Positions 1-8,094 of a DNA stretch of 34,133 nucleotides are shown here, one piece after another. The number at the start of each line of letters is the position of its first letter. Position 1 is the first letter of the stretch. Origin of the DNA: Acidimicrobiaceae bacterium (GTDB lineage Bacteria > Actinomycetota > Acidimicrobiia > Acidimicrobiales > UBA8592); assembly GCA_002720485.1 (NCBI GenBank), contig PBIQ01000040.1:1-34133 (forward strand), given 5' to 3'. A program made the translations under genes and the position numbers. The notes beneath the pieces are model-generated. The model searched no databases. It was not told the origin of the DNA and was given only the letters and a program-made list of their open reading frames with translations.

Positions 1-2
1 AC

Positions 3-287
3 CTTCTCGGAGGGTCAATGGATACCGGCCTTCGGCGCACACATGAGAGAGAGCTTGTAGCCGCCTATCAAGCCCGCCTCGCAGATAATGGAGTTGAGGA
101 CTACTCATTTGAAAAGACGTGGGAAGATTATGGATTCGCTCACCTTCTTGGAGGACTCGCTACATCCATTTTCGCTGGGGGTACTTTGGACCTCAGCAAT
201 GAGCGCGGTGTTGGGCTGATTACCATGATGGCCAATCGGCATGTAACAGCAGCTTTAGATCATGGTGGATTCAAAGACCTCTCTTAA
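3..287 (+). CDS. C-terminal end of a kinase/phosphotransferase-like protein (partial)
   Basis: The reading frame is open to the left edge of the window: no stop lies between base 3 and the ATG at 18, so the ATG is probably internal and this is the tail of a longer gene. The roughly 94 visible residues (HERELVAAYQARL, then GVEDYSFEKTWEDYGF) resemble the C-terminal helical region of CHK/EcKinase-like and aminoglycoside-phosphotransferase-fold proteins, where a similar 'EdeLl..Y...L...GV..Ysfe...dYR' pattern is common. The catalytic loop and DFG-like motif would lie upstream and cannot be checked. The frame ends in TAA at 285-287. Substrate unknown. It converges on the minus-strand gene ending at 308. 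Confidence 0.55.
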   Translation, partial: LLGGSMDTGLRRTHERELVAAYQARLADNGVEDYSFEKTWEDYGFAHLLGGLATSIFAGGTLDLSNERGVGLITMMANRHVTAALDHGGFKDLS

Positions 288-307
288 AAGATTGGACAAA
301 GTGAAAA

Positions 308-1369
308 CTAGTCGCAGGCCAACACACTGGTATTAGTGAGATAGTCCCAGACTCCGATACCAAGATTCACTACCTTGTATTGGTTGGTGATTATGGTATA
401 GAAACCCCAGTACTGGTCCTCGATCATTTGATGCCCAATAAGCTCTTGGAAGTCCTCTTGATCCGGAGTGATATACGATCCTGCAGGTATTACGGTATCC
501 GTGTCCTCTGGAAAGGTTGAAGGATCTCCATCCCATGTTCTTAAGTTGCTTTCAGTAAAGGTCACTTCGGCAGGAAATTCCTTTCTCCATTCTTGAGTGT
601 CGAAATCGTATTGATTCCCTATACCCCATCCGTCTAACTGTGGCGGGTCTCCATCAGATACACCCTCAGTGGCTCCTGTTTTGATAAATCGGGCGTACAC
701 CGCACCCCAGAAAACATCTTTATATTCTGCATTGCAGACTTCGTTCCAATCAGTCTCACTATCTGGTGTTCCAAGGCCAGATATCAGAGTGGCGAGCGCT
801 TCTTCATATGGCGTCCCATCTTCAAATGGCATTCTTGATGAAACTCCGCACAAGTCTTCTCCGACAGTAAGATCACAGATCGCAGCATAACTTATTGGAA
901 GGCCCCTTTCTTCTAACGCAGCAAGGTGCGCCTCTCGAGTTCCCATCCCATACCAGCCATCAGCTTCAATTTCTAAAAGTTCTTGCAGCGCAATCGTGGC
1001 TTCGCTTCTCGATGGGTCAAGCCATGCATAGTCACCCAGGAGAATCAGTGACTCTGGGTCATCTGGAAGAGGCGTGGGCTCCACAACTACCTCTTCTTCA
1101 TCAGTATTGTCGTCTTCTTCTTCAGTCGCTGCTTCTGGTGGAGTATCCTCAGATCCTTCCGGTTCTGTATCTTCGGTTCCGGTCTCTTCTACAGCCACCG
1201 GAATTGATGAAGGACTGTCATCGTCATCGCACCCTTTGACGAACAGTATTGCGACAAGGACAGCAATAATTGCTATAAGAATGCCAATAACAGCGTTACG
1301 TTGTCGGAGGCCTCGAGTATTAGATGCGAAAATATTTTCTGACTCTCCACTTTCGAAAAATTCTGACAT
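308..1369 (-). CDS. Membrane-anchored protein with peptidoglycan-binding-like segment
   Basis: 353 aa, not assigned to a named family. A short cytoplasmic N-terminus (1-26) precedes one hydrophobic segment at about 27-45, followed by Cys47 and an Asp run. A strongly acidic Glu/Asp/Thr/Pro-rich linker runs to about 100. The segment around 104-160 (ATIALQELLEIEADGWYG, then GTREAHLAALEERGLP) resembles the repeat of peptidoglycan-binding domains (PG_binding_1), which carry an 'LQ..L.....DG.yG..T..A' signature. The C-terminal 190 residues are Trp/Tyr/Asp-rich with several Cys and look extracellular. Topology suggests a single-pass (N-in) protein that reaches the wall through the acidic spacer. It ends in TAG and is divergent from the nitroreductase across a 128-base gap. 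Function inferred only from architecture. Confidence 0.7.
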   Translation of the reverse strand: MSEFFESGESENIFASNTRGLRQRNAVIGILIAIIAVLVAILFVKGCDDDDSPSSIPVAVEETGTEDTEPEGSEDTPPEAATEEEDDNTDEEEVVVEPTPLPDDPESLILLGDYAWLDPSRSEATIALQELLEIEADGWYGMGTREAHLAALEERGLPISYAAICDLTVGEDLCGVSSRMPFEDGTPYEEALATLISGLGTPDSETDWNEVCNAEYKDVFWGAVYARFIKTGATEGVSDGDPPQLDGWGIGNQYDFDTQEWRKEFPAEVTFTESNLRTWDGDPSTFPEDTDTVIPAGSYITPDQEDFQELIGHQMIEDQYWGFYTIITNQYKVVNLGIGVWDYLTNTSVLACD

Positions 1370-1497
1370 GGAAACTCCCGTCGATCAAGCTAACAAAAGT
1401 CTTTCACAGGTTTTATCTAATTACAAACAGGCCTCTGTCGCGGACAAGTAAGAAATATCGTTTAAGATAACCAAGCAATAAGACAGGAGAGAAGATT

Positions 1498-2121
1498 ATG
1501 GATTTGTTTGAGGCGATGAGTACATGTCGGGCTATGCGTTACTTGAAATCGGATCCTGTGGACCCTGATTTGATTAACAAGGTTGTTACAGCTGCGACAT
1601 GGGCTCCCAGCCCTGGGAATTCTCAAGGACGAGATTTTCTCATAGTGTCGGATGATGCCAAAAAGAAGAAGGTCGGCGATGCGATTGAAACAGCTATGAC
1701 AAGCAGAGTTGCGGCTATGGAGCGCCCTGACAAAACCCATAGGCTTATGCTCGACGGGACAGAACATCTCGTTGCGACATTGAAGAATTGCCCTGTTCTC
1801 ATCTTCATTTGTGGTAAAAAGATCTACCCAGCTCAGGCTCCTCGAGAGTCATTTATTTGGTCATCGATCTATCCTGCAGCCCAGAATTTAATACTCGCAG
1901 CAAGAGCTTTGGGCCTTGGTACTGTTTTTACGACTTTCCAAGGGGCAGCGGAGACTACTATCCGAGAATCTCTTTCAATACCCGACGATGTGTATATTGG
2001 CTGCATGATTCCGTTGGGGTGGCCGGATAAGAAATTCGGTCCATTAAATCGGGAACCGCTGGAGAAAGTTATGCATCATAACCAATGGGAAGGAGACTTG
2101 AGAACTTACCCGCCGGCGTGA
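1498..2121 (+). CDS. Nitroreductase family protein (FMN-dependent)
   Basis: 207 aa, a normal size for the family. The N-terminal DLFEAMSTCRAMRYLKSDPV matches the start of nitroreductase-fold proteins, with the basic residues that contact the FMN phosphate. APSPGNSQGRDFLIV (about 36-50) is the conserved FMN/dimer segment. The C-terminal half has the 'A.QNl.LaA.alGLGt' helix and the 'GCMIPLGWP' strand. Such enzymes bind FMN as dimers and use NAD(P)H (or F420H2 in some actinobacterial relatives) to reduce quinones, nitro compounds or enals; the substrate here is unknown. AGGAGA lies about 8 bases before the ATG and fixes the start. The stop codon is TGA, and the 3' end overlaps the convergent gene by 16 bases. 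It is not the FbiB C-terminal domain, since cofE is elsewhere. Confidence 0.87.
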   Translation: MDLFEAMSTCRAMRYLKSDPVDPDLINKVVTAATWAPSPGNSQGRDFLIVSDDAKKKKVGDAIETAMTSRVAAMERPDKTHRLMLDGTEHLVATLKNCPVLIFICGKKIYPAQAPRESFIWSSIYPAAQNLILAARALGLGTVFTTFQGAAETTIRESLSIPDDVYIGCMIPLGWPDKKFGPLNREPLEKVMHHNQWEGDLRTYPPA

Positions 2122-2840
2122 TGCTTCGGTGCCAATGAGCTCCACATTTTTGCGAGTTCTGGATCTCCGAAGATTTCTATATCCTCCGGTTCCCTCCCCC
2201 AAAGGTACAAAAGAAGACTTAGAGCACTCCCCCTTACCGCTACGTCACCCTTTTCATGAGCACGCTTAACCAAAAGCTCTGAGTCCACAGTTTCAAGTAG
2301 CCACTCGCCTTCCCCATCGGTTCTGTGAAGGTGAATGGACCCATCTGGGTAACTGAATCCCTTCCTTGATGTCGCCAGCTGCAAGGAGACATCGATATAT
2401 TCATCTACTCCGTCGCAAGCAATGTCACCGTCTATGGAGATGTGCTCGTTTTCTACCGTTTCAGCATCCCTCATACGCAAAAGCGATTCGTGTGCCATTC
2501 GCCGAATGTAGAACCCAACATTTTTTTCTTTCCCCCAAGTCCATACTGGATGACTCGCTTCACTCCTTTCTAGAGTCTCTAGAAGTGAAGAAAAGTTACC
2601 TTTAGCCCAGTTAAAGACATCACCTTCCGGAGAGCTACTGAAAAGATCTGAGGGGCGCTCGGTCGAGCCGGAAGAGATGATGCTTTCAACAGTGGCATAC
2701 ACTGTCCCAACATGACTGACCAGATCTTTCATATTCCAGCCGGGGCAGACTGCTATTTCAGCTTCTTGATTGGCACTAGCTACGGTAAACAGTCGTGTAC
2801 CAAAAGTCTGGAAAGAAAGATTCAGAGATTGCAAATCCAT
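2106..2840 (-). CDS. Maleylpyruvate isomerase/DinB-fold family protein (mycothiol-type), possibly metal-site deficient
   Basis: 244 aa. CPGWNMKDLVSHVG at 32-45 is the hallmark N-terminal motif of the mycothiol-dependent maleylpyruvate isomerase family (TIGR03083 type), with His43 as a metal ligand. The second motif normally reads roughly RR.AHEtavHrwDAe; here it is RRMAHESLLRMRDAE (113-127), so Glu118 is kept but the usual His is Arg122. The C-terminal part (VRGSALSLLLYLWGREP) matches the SCP2-like MDMPI C-terminal domain. The family fold is a four-helix bundle, often with Zn/Ni and mycothiol; the actual reaction is unknown. The gene lies three bases downstream of the threonine aldolase gene, so the two are probably co-transcribed. 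The loss of one ligand may mean an altered or inactive site. Confidence 0.8.
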   Translation of the reverse strand: MDLQSLNLSFQTFGTRLFTVASANQEAEIAVCPGWNMKDLVSHVGTVYATVESIISSGSTERPSDLFSSSPEGDVFNWAKGNFSSLLETLERSEASHPVWTWGKEKNVGFYIRRMAHESLLRMRDAETVENEHISIDGDIACDGVDEYIDVSLQLATSRKGFSYPDGSIHLHRTDGEGEWLLETVDSELLVKRAHEKGDVAVRGSALSLLLYLWGREPEDIEIFGDPELAKMWSSLAPKHHAGG

Positions 2841-2843
2841 GCT

Positions 2844-3884
2844 TCACGCTCCTAATTCGGACTTAATACCTTCTGCTAATGCTTCAACGTCTTCTTCTTG
2901 TGTAGAGAAACTTGTCATCCATCTAACCTCATTCTCACCTTCCCATGTGTAAAAGGGCGACCATTCCTGCAGTTTAGGGATAGATTCTTTTGGTAAAGTT
3001 GCAAAGACAGCGTTGGCTTGAGTTGGTTGTGTAATTGTCACTCCGTCAATAGTTGAGATTTTTTCTGCAAGAAGACTAGCCATATCGTTTGCATGGCGGG
3101 CATAGTCCAGCCAACGGTCATCTTCTAGCATTGCGAGAAATTGTGCCGCTATAAACCGCATCTTTGATGGGAGCTGGGCTGACTGCTTTTGGAGATATTC
3201 AACCGCTTCGGATAACTCAGGGTCAAAGACAATAATGGCCTCCCCATATACCATTCCATTCTTCGTTCCCCCGAAGCTCAAAATATCTATACCTACTTCG
3301 GTAGTAAATTCAGCAATATCACAGCCTAGAGAGACCGCTGCGTTCGCTATTCGTGCTCCGTCCATATGAACGCGAAGGCCCGACTCATGAGCTGCATTAG
3401 ATATATTCTTAAGTTCTTCTACGGAGTAGACGGTACCGTATTCAGTTGACTGGGTTACAGAAACAGCACCAGGTTGCACATGGTGGACGATCCCGAGAAC
3501 ACGTAACTGATCTAGAACTTGATCTACTGTAAGCTTCGCATTTGGGCTTGGAATGTCAATTAATTTGCTGCCGAGGAATCTTTCAGGAGCTCCGCATTCA
3601 TCAACGTTTATATGTGATGAATGAGTACATATAACACCTTGCCAAGGGCTAATTAAAGCTTGAAGGCCTACAATATTCGCACCAGTTCCGCCCCATGCAA
3701 GGAACGTTGAAACTTCCTTCCCAAAAAGGGTGTTCATGGCGACTCTTAGGTCACTTGTGTACTTATCATCGCCGTAAGCAATGCTATAGCCTTCATTCAC
3801 ATCGGAGAGAGCTTGGAGAACTTCTGGCGATGCGCCTGAAGCATTATCACTTGCAAATGTACATTTGGGAGGTTCTGGAAGCAT
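2844..3884 (-). CDS. ltaE: Low-specificity L-threonine aldolase family (PLP)
   Basis: 346 aa, fold-type I PLP enzyme of the beta-eliminating lyase/threonine aldolase family, which splits L-(allo-)threonine into glycine and acetaldehyde. ASDNASGASPEVLQAL at 11-26 matches the family N-terminus. HMDGAR (173-178) contains the Asp that contacts the PLP pyridine nitrogen and the Arg of the active site. SFGGTKNG places the Schiff-base lysine at Lys208. The frame ends GIKSELGA then TGA. The start ATG at 3882-3884 leaves the expected short N-terminus. The 172-base gap upstream is a divergent region shared with the reductive-dehalogenase homologue. It could act on phenylserine-type or other beta-hydroxy amino acids; the sequence does not decide. 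Confidence 0.88.
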   Translation of the reverse strand: MLPEPPKCTFASDNASGASPEVLQALSDVNEGYSIAYGDDKYTSDLRVAMNTLFGKEVSTFLAWGGTGANIVGLQALISPWQGVICTHSSHINVDECGAPERFLGSKLIDIPSPNAKLTVDQVLDQLRVLGIVHHVQPGAVSVTQSTEYGTVYSVEELKNISNAAHESGLRVHMDGARIANAAVSLGCDIAEFTTEVGIDILSFGGTKNGMVYGEAIIVFDPELSEAVEYLQKQSAQLPSKMRFIAAQFLAMLEDDRWLDYARHANDMASLLAEKISTIDGVTITQPTQANAVFATLPKESIPKLQEWSPFYTWEGENEVRWMTSFSTQEEDVEALAEGIKSELGA

Positions 3885-4056
3885 ACAAAAACCCTATCGG
3901 CATGATCCATGATGAACGACCACTTGGGTAACAGATACCTGCGAATCTTTAAATAATCTAACCGTTTGAAGGAGTTTCTTTACTTTGTTAACTAACGTAT
4001 TAGGGGGGTCGAGCTCTATGGATGCATATTGCAGAGTAATTCAATAGCCTTACACT

Positions 4057-4671
4057 ATGCACACAGGAAGAAATGACACCGCTAAAAGGAGCTTGACTAG
4101 AAAAGTTATTTCGCAAACTATTGACAGCAGCGATAGCAGTGCTGGATTCATTCTTGAAGACGACTTCGAAGGTTTCTCTCAGGTCGATGATGTCTTCTGC
4201 AGGTCACACTACGATCCAGTGGTAAAGAGTCCGGAGACGCAACGCTTTTACGAAATGTATAGACGCCCGCTTTCTGGATGGCGGGGAGCTGAAGGCTACG
4301 GTCAACATGACTATGCCCTAAGAAATGCATCCTGGCATGTTGCGGATATCTTCGCCGAAATGCATGAGGTAAATGACAGGCGCGATGGCTTTCTTGATCC
4401 TCTTTCCTTGCTTCGAGAGGGGTCAGATAGAGAAATCGCCTTCACCTCACCGGAAGAAGCTTCAAGCGTTGTTAAGCAGGCCGCCCACGCTGTTGGAGCA
4501 GACTTGGTGGGTATAGCGGAGTACGACAGCAGATGGACTTACACTGAGCGTTTTTCGATGAGTAACCTCGACGGAAAACCTAATCCGATGCCAGAAGGCG
4601 TGAAGCACGTAATAGTTATCGGACAAGCTATGGATAAAGAACTCGTAGATACTGCGCCATCCGCATTATAA
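4057..4671 (+). pseudogene. Reductive dehalogenase homologue, N-terminal part (ends at in-frame TAA)
   Basis: 204 codons, then TAA at 4669-4671. The same frame continues without interruption into the downstream piece, so this is the N-terminal half of one roughly 407-codon gene. No twin-arginine signal is visible at the N-terminus, so the product would be cytoplasmic, unlike respiratory RdhA. The middle carries a 'DPVVKSPETQRFYEMY' then 'GWRGAEGYGQ' segment. From about 130 it has the nitroreductase-fold/cobalamin-binding start (AAHAVGADLVGIAEYDSRWTY, VKHVIVIGQAMD) typical of reductive dehalogenases and the related epoxyqueuosine reductase. The split falls in a conserved stretch (TAPSAL before the stop, GSATGMGYS after it). 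If translated alone it would lack all Fe-S ligands. No RdhB-like anchor gene is visible nearby. Confidence 0.8.
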
Positions 4672-4686
4672 GGTTCTGCAACGGGT

Positions 4687-5280
4687 ATGGGGTACTCTCT
4701 GGATGCTCTTGTGCTACTTACGGTCTCACAATTTATTCGTAATCTCGGATACCAAGCTATTCCGACTATGAACGACACTGCTCTGGCAATCCCATATGCC
4801 GTGAAGGCTGGATTGGGAGAATATGGCAAACATGGCCTTGTAATCACTCCAGAATTTGGTTCAAGCGTACGATTTGGAAAAATCTTTACAGACTTACCGC
4901 TTACTATTGACTCCCCTATTAAGTTCGGCGTAGAGGAGATGTGCAACATTTGTGATGCGTGCTCTAAGGCCTGTCCAAGCCGTGCGATTCCCAACAACGA
5001 ACCTTCACTGGTGACATTTAATGTGTCCAACATTTCCGGAGTTAAGAAGTGGACAATAGATGGGGAACGATGCTTTTCCTATTGGGCAAAAATTAATACC
5101 GATTGTGCTGTATGCATTCGCGTCTGCCCTTTCACTCGCGACTACACCAGATTTCTGAACAGGAGATGGCTTCAATTGGCTAATTCTCGCTTTCGTAGAG
5201 TTGCCCTCTATCTTGACAGTAAACAGAAACGTGGCAGAAGAGTAGCAAGTAGAAAATGGTGGGTTCTCAAAGATTCTTAA
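4687..5280 (+). pseudogene. Reductive dehalogenase homologue, C-terminal part with two 4Fe-4S clusters
   Basis: In frame with the preceding piece (open from 4672). Family knowledge for PceA gives active-site Tyr246, Asn272 and Arg305; here Tyr (codon 213 of the joined gene), Asn (239, in MNDTALAIP) and Arg (272, in SSVRFGK) have exactly the same 26 and 33 spacings. The first cluster is CNICDACSKACP (codons 296, 299, 302, 306). The second uses Cys339 and then CAVCIRVCP (350, 353, 357). This supports a cobalamin-dependent reductive dehalogenase fold rather than QueG. The basic C-terminus has no known domain. The end overlaps the convergent ftsX stop by four bases. The ATG at 4687 may simply be an internal Met; no convincing ribosome binding site precedes it, so separate translation is doubtful. 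Confidence 0.82.
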
Positions 5281-6170
5281 ACATCGAGAAAGCGGTATGC
5301 GGCTATAGCGGACCCAACTGAACCCACCAGTGCTCCTACTAGGAAGAGCAGCCCGCCTATTCCCCAAACTTCTCCGCTGCCCACGGCGAAACTTTGCAAA
5401 ATGTTTAGAACGTTTTCGCTAGCTAGCCACTCCTCGAATGCCCGATTCGCACCATATACAGATGCAGTCCCTAAAGCTGCGCCCACCAGACCCTGGAATG
5501 TGCCCTCAAGCATAAAGGGAACAAGAATAAAGGAATTTGACGCGCCTACGAGTTTCATGACCTCAATTTCTCGACGTCGAGCAAAAATAGCCATTCGAAT
5601 AGTGTTCAGAATAAGCAGGAGCCCTGTCCCTAGAAGAATTACTCCTGCGCCAAGAACTATCCAACGAATCACATCTGTTGCTTTTTCGATTTTTTGGATC
5701 TCGTCCGTTGCACGAACAACTTTTTTTACCCCTGGTTTCGTTTCAAAACCCGACGCTACGATCTCTATAGCCGCTGCGCTCAGCTGCTTAGGGATTATTC
5801 GATAAGAAGGCGGGATTATCTCTTTGGTAACTAACTGAGTGATTTCAGGATTTTCAGGGAAAAAATCTTCATTGAATTCCCTGTAAGACTCTTCCTGGTT
5901 CACGAACCTGTAGCTTTCAATTGCGGCGGATCTTTCAATTTCTTCTTGGACAAGGCCTAGCTGGCTATCTGTGATGTCAGGTTCAAGAAACACGATGAAC
6001 TCGACACCGTCCTGCCATCTATCCGTAGCGTTTGAGACCCCCCGCTGCAAAAGAAGAGCTATCCCTAAAAGGCTTAGCGATACTGCAACAGTAAGAATGG
6101 ACGCAAGGGTAAGCGTTAAATTCCTCCGAAGGTTTCGAAGTGTTTCTCGTGCCATGTAATCTAATCTCAT
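5277..6170 (-). CDS. ftsX: Cell division protein FtsX
   Basis: 297 aa, the permease half of the FtsEX complex, which couples ATP hydrolysis to activation of septal peptidoglycan hydrolases. A short cytoplasmic start (YMARETLRNLRRNLTLTLAS) leads into TM1 at about 20-42. An extracellular loop of about 110 residues follows (VEFIVFLEPDITDSQ onward), then three TM segments at about 170-190, 215-240 and 265-290, the usual FtsX four-TM topology. It ends in AAYRFLDV and TAA. It lies 15 bases downstream of ftsE and is co-transcribed with it. In many actinobacteria smpB follows ftsX; here a convergent unrelated gene abuts instead. Confidence 0.95.
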   Translation of the reverse strand: MRLDYMARETLRNLRRNLTLTLASILTVAVSLSLLGIALLLQRGVSNATDRWQDGVEFIVFLEPDITDSQLGLVQEEIERSAAIESYRFVNQEESYREFNEDFFPENPEITQLVTKEIIPPSYRIIPKQLSAAAIEIVASGFETKPGVKKVVRATDEIQKIEKATDVIRWIVLGAGVILLGTGLLLILNTIRMAIFARRREIEVMKLVGASNSFILVPFMLEGTFQGLVGAALGTASVYGANRAFEEWLASENVLNILQSFAVGSGEVWGIGGLLFLVGALVGSVGSAIAAYRFLDV

Positions 6171-6185
6171 TACTTGGCTTCTTTC

Positions 6186-6863
6186 TTACTCATAGACACC
6201 TCGTGCTTGATCACGAACTATCTCACCGTTGTTCAGCTCTATAACTCTTCGCCTCATCGTGTCGACAATTCCACGGTCATGAGTTGCCATCACAACAGTG
6301 GTTCCGATCTCATTGATTCTCTCAAGTAATCTCATGATCCCAACCGAAGTAGCTGGATCTAGATTTCCGGTAGGCTCGTCTGCTAAAAGTATCAACGGTC
6401 GATTCACAAAAGCACGTGCTATAGAGACTCGCTGCTGTTCACCACCGGACAGTTCATGAGGGAAGCGGTTCATCTTCGTCTGAAGACCTACAAGATCTAG
6501 AATCGCAGGAACTTGCGTTTTAATGACATGCCGTGGCCGACCGATTACCTCTAAAGCAAAAGCTACATTTTGTGAGACTGTCTTGTTTGGAAGCAGCTTA
6601 AAGTCTTGGAAAATACTTCCAATCTGTCTTCTCATCTGCGGAACTCTCCATCTACGAAGACGTGCGATGTCTTTCCCAGCAACAAAGATCTTCCCATTAT
6701 CGGGCTCCTCTTCCTTATTTAGCAAGCGCAAAAAAGTGGACTTTCCTGACCCAGACTGTCCTACGAGAAATACAAACTCACCCTTTTGTATATCGCAGGA
6801 GGCTTGGTGAAGCGCAAGTACTTCGCCCTTGTATACCTTTGTAACTGATTCGAGTTTGATCAT
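6186..6863 (-). CDS. ftsE: Cell division ATP-binding protein FtsE
   Basis: 225 aa ABC ATPase. Walker A is GQSGSGKST (35-43), the signature LSGGEQQR (138-145) and Walker [10 protein letters not shown] (158-166), followed by the H-loop ATHD. The [16 protein letters not shown]-loop region and the tail [17 protein letters not shown] are typical of FtsE. It pairs with FtsX at the division septum. Start ATG at 6861-6863. The gap to prfB (6864-6940) holds no obvious terminator, so prfB-ftsE-ftsX could be one transcript. Confidence 0.96.
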   Translation of the reverse strand: MIKLESVTKVYKGEVLALHQASCDIQKGEFVFLVGQSGSGKSTFLRLLNKEEEPDNGKIFVAGKDIARLRRWRVPQMRRQIGSIFQDFKLLPNKTVSQNVAFALEVIGRPRHVIKTQVPAILDLVGLQTKMNRFPHELSGGEQQRVSIARAFVNRPLILLADEPTGNLDPATSVGIMRLLERINEIGTTVVMATHDRGIVDTMRRRVIELNNGEIVRDQARGVYE

Positions 6864-6940
6864 ATTATTTGCATTCAGCTCTTCTCTTGTGACTAGCGTA
6901 GCAGCACCCTACATTAAATCTAAGGCAGCTGACGCATTGA

Positions 6941-8053
6941 CTAGAGGTCGGGTTTTCCAGAGCGCAACCACCTGAGATATGCTTCCATAAAGCCGTTGAT
7001 CCCTCCATCAAGTACTGAATCAACTGCACCAACTTCGAAGTTTGTTCGGAGATCTTTGACCATCTGATATGGCTGCATTACATAAGAACGTATTTGACTT
7101 CCGAATCCTACGTTTAAATTTTCCCCGCTGATATCCGCTATATCTTGCTCACGTTGCTTTCGTTGAAGGTCAAGTAGCCGAGCAGCTAGCATTTGTAAGC
7201 ATCTGTCTTTGTTCTGATGTTGACTGCGTTCATTTTGGCAGGAAACTACTATCCCAGTTGGAAGATGCGTGATCCGAACTGCCGAGTCAGTGACATTCAC
7301 ATGTTGGCCCCCTGCCCCAGAAGAACGGTAGGTATCAATACGGATTTCTGTCTCATCGATCGTGACCTCATCTGAAACTTCCTCAAAAAAAGGAACAATG
7401 TGCATTGAGGCGAAGGACGTATGACGATTTGCCTGCTTATTAAATGGCGAAATACGGACAAGACGATGAACCCCATGCTCTGATTGAAGTTTCCCATAGG
7501 CCCGCCGTCCGCGGATAATAAACTCTGCGGAAGAAATCCCAGCTTCAGTTCCGGCCGAAACAGAAGTTATTTCCATCACATAGCCTTGTTGCTCAGACCA
7601 CCGCTGGTACATGCGAAATAGCATCTCTGCCCAGTCCTGAGCTTCGGTCCCTCCCTCACCTGATTGAATGTGGCATACGGCATCGCTCTCGTCATAATCT
7701 CCTGTGAAAAGAGAACGTAGCTCTAATTCGTCTAAAGCTGTCGCGACACTGTGGAGCAACGCTGCTGACTCTTCCTTGAGGCCAGGGTCGGGTTCTTCTT
7801 CCAAGAGTTCAAGAAAGGTTTCTACTTCTTCCAATTGGGTAGTTAAATCGCTATGGAGATTTATATCTTCAGTGATTTCAGCAAGTTCTTGGCTAACTTT
7901 TCTAGCTCTTTCAGCATCATCCCAGAGATCTGGTTGGGCAACTATATCCTCAAGCTCTAATTTGCGGTCACTCAGCTCATCTAGTTTTAGGTATTGTTCA
8001 GCGTCCTTTAGCCGTTGTCGAAGGACATCCAGTTCAGTGTTTGTTTCAGACAT
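6941..8053 (-). CDS. prfB: Peptide chain release factor 2
   Basis: 370 aa class I release factor that reads UAA and UGA. The recognition tripeptide SPF is at 202-204 ([18 protein letters not shown]), and the catalytic GGQ at 248-250 ([17 protein letters not shown]). The N-terminal coiled domain (1-110) is intact in a single frame, with no CTT-TGA programmed +1 frameshift, as is usual in Actinomycetota. It ends SGKPDL and TAG. This matters for the window because an RF2 with a normal SPF motif should terminate at the internal TAA codons in three other genes. It follows secA in the same direction. Confidence 0.97.
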   Translation of the reverse strand: MSETNTELDVLRQRLKDAEQYLKLDELSDRKLELEDIVAQPDLWDDAERARKVSQELAEITEDINLHSDLTTQLEEVETFLELLEEEPDPGLKEESAALLHSVATALDELELRSLFTGDYDESDAVCHIQSGEGGTEAQDWAEMLFRMYQRWSEQQGYVMEITSVSAGTEAGISSAEFIIRGRRAYGKLQSEHGVHRLVRISPFNKQANRHTSFASMHIVPFFEEVSDEVTIDETEIRIDTYRSSGAGGQHVNVTDSAVRITHLPTGIVVSCQNERSQHQNKDRCLQMLAARLLDLQRKQREQDIADISGENLNVGFGSQIRSYVMQPYQMVKDLRTNFEVGAVDSVLDGGINGFMEAYLRWLRSGKPDL

Positions 8054-8094
8054 AGATAATAGGTGCTAGCGCTATAGGACCTATATTACTTCGA

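Noticed and set aside
1074-1451. Ser-rich plus-strand ORF opposite the 308-1369 gene
   Set aside because: It is the antisense shadow of the Glu/Asp-rich linker. Its composition is explained by the real gene on the other strand.
1498-2121. Nitroreductase as the detached C-terminal half of FbiB
   Set aside because: It has a complete nitroreductase start and its own ribosome binding site, and lies over 23 kb from cofE. Nothing ties it to F420 beyond the shared fold.
4029-4056. TTGCAG-N16-TACACT as promoter of the dehalogenase homologue
   Set aside because: The implied transcription start falls downstream of the chosen ATG, so it cannot serve that start unless the real start is internal.
4669-4671. 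Selenocysteine or pyrrolysine insertion in the dehalogenase homologue
   Set aside because: Those use TGA and TAG. The codon is TAA and the position is not a catalytic residue.
6941-8053. Programmed +1 frameshift in prfB
   Set aside because: The gene is one continuous 370-codon frame with no early in-frame TGA.
8059-8084. Inverted repeat ATAGGT/ACCTAT between secA and prfB as a terminator
   Set aside because: Six AT-rich pairs with a 14-base loop and no following T run. Probably chance.
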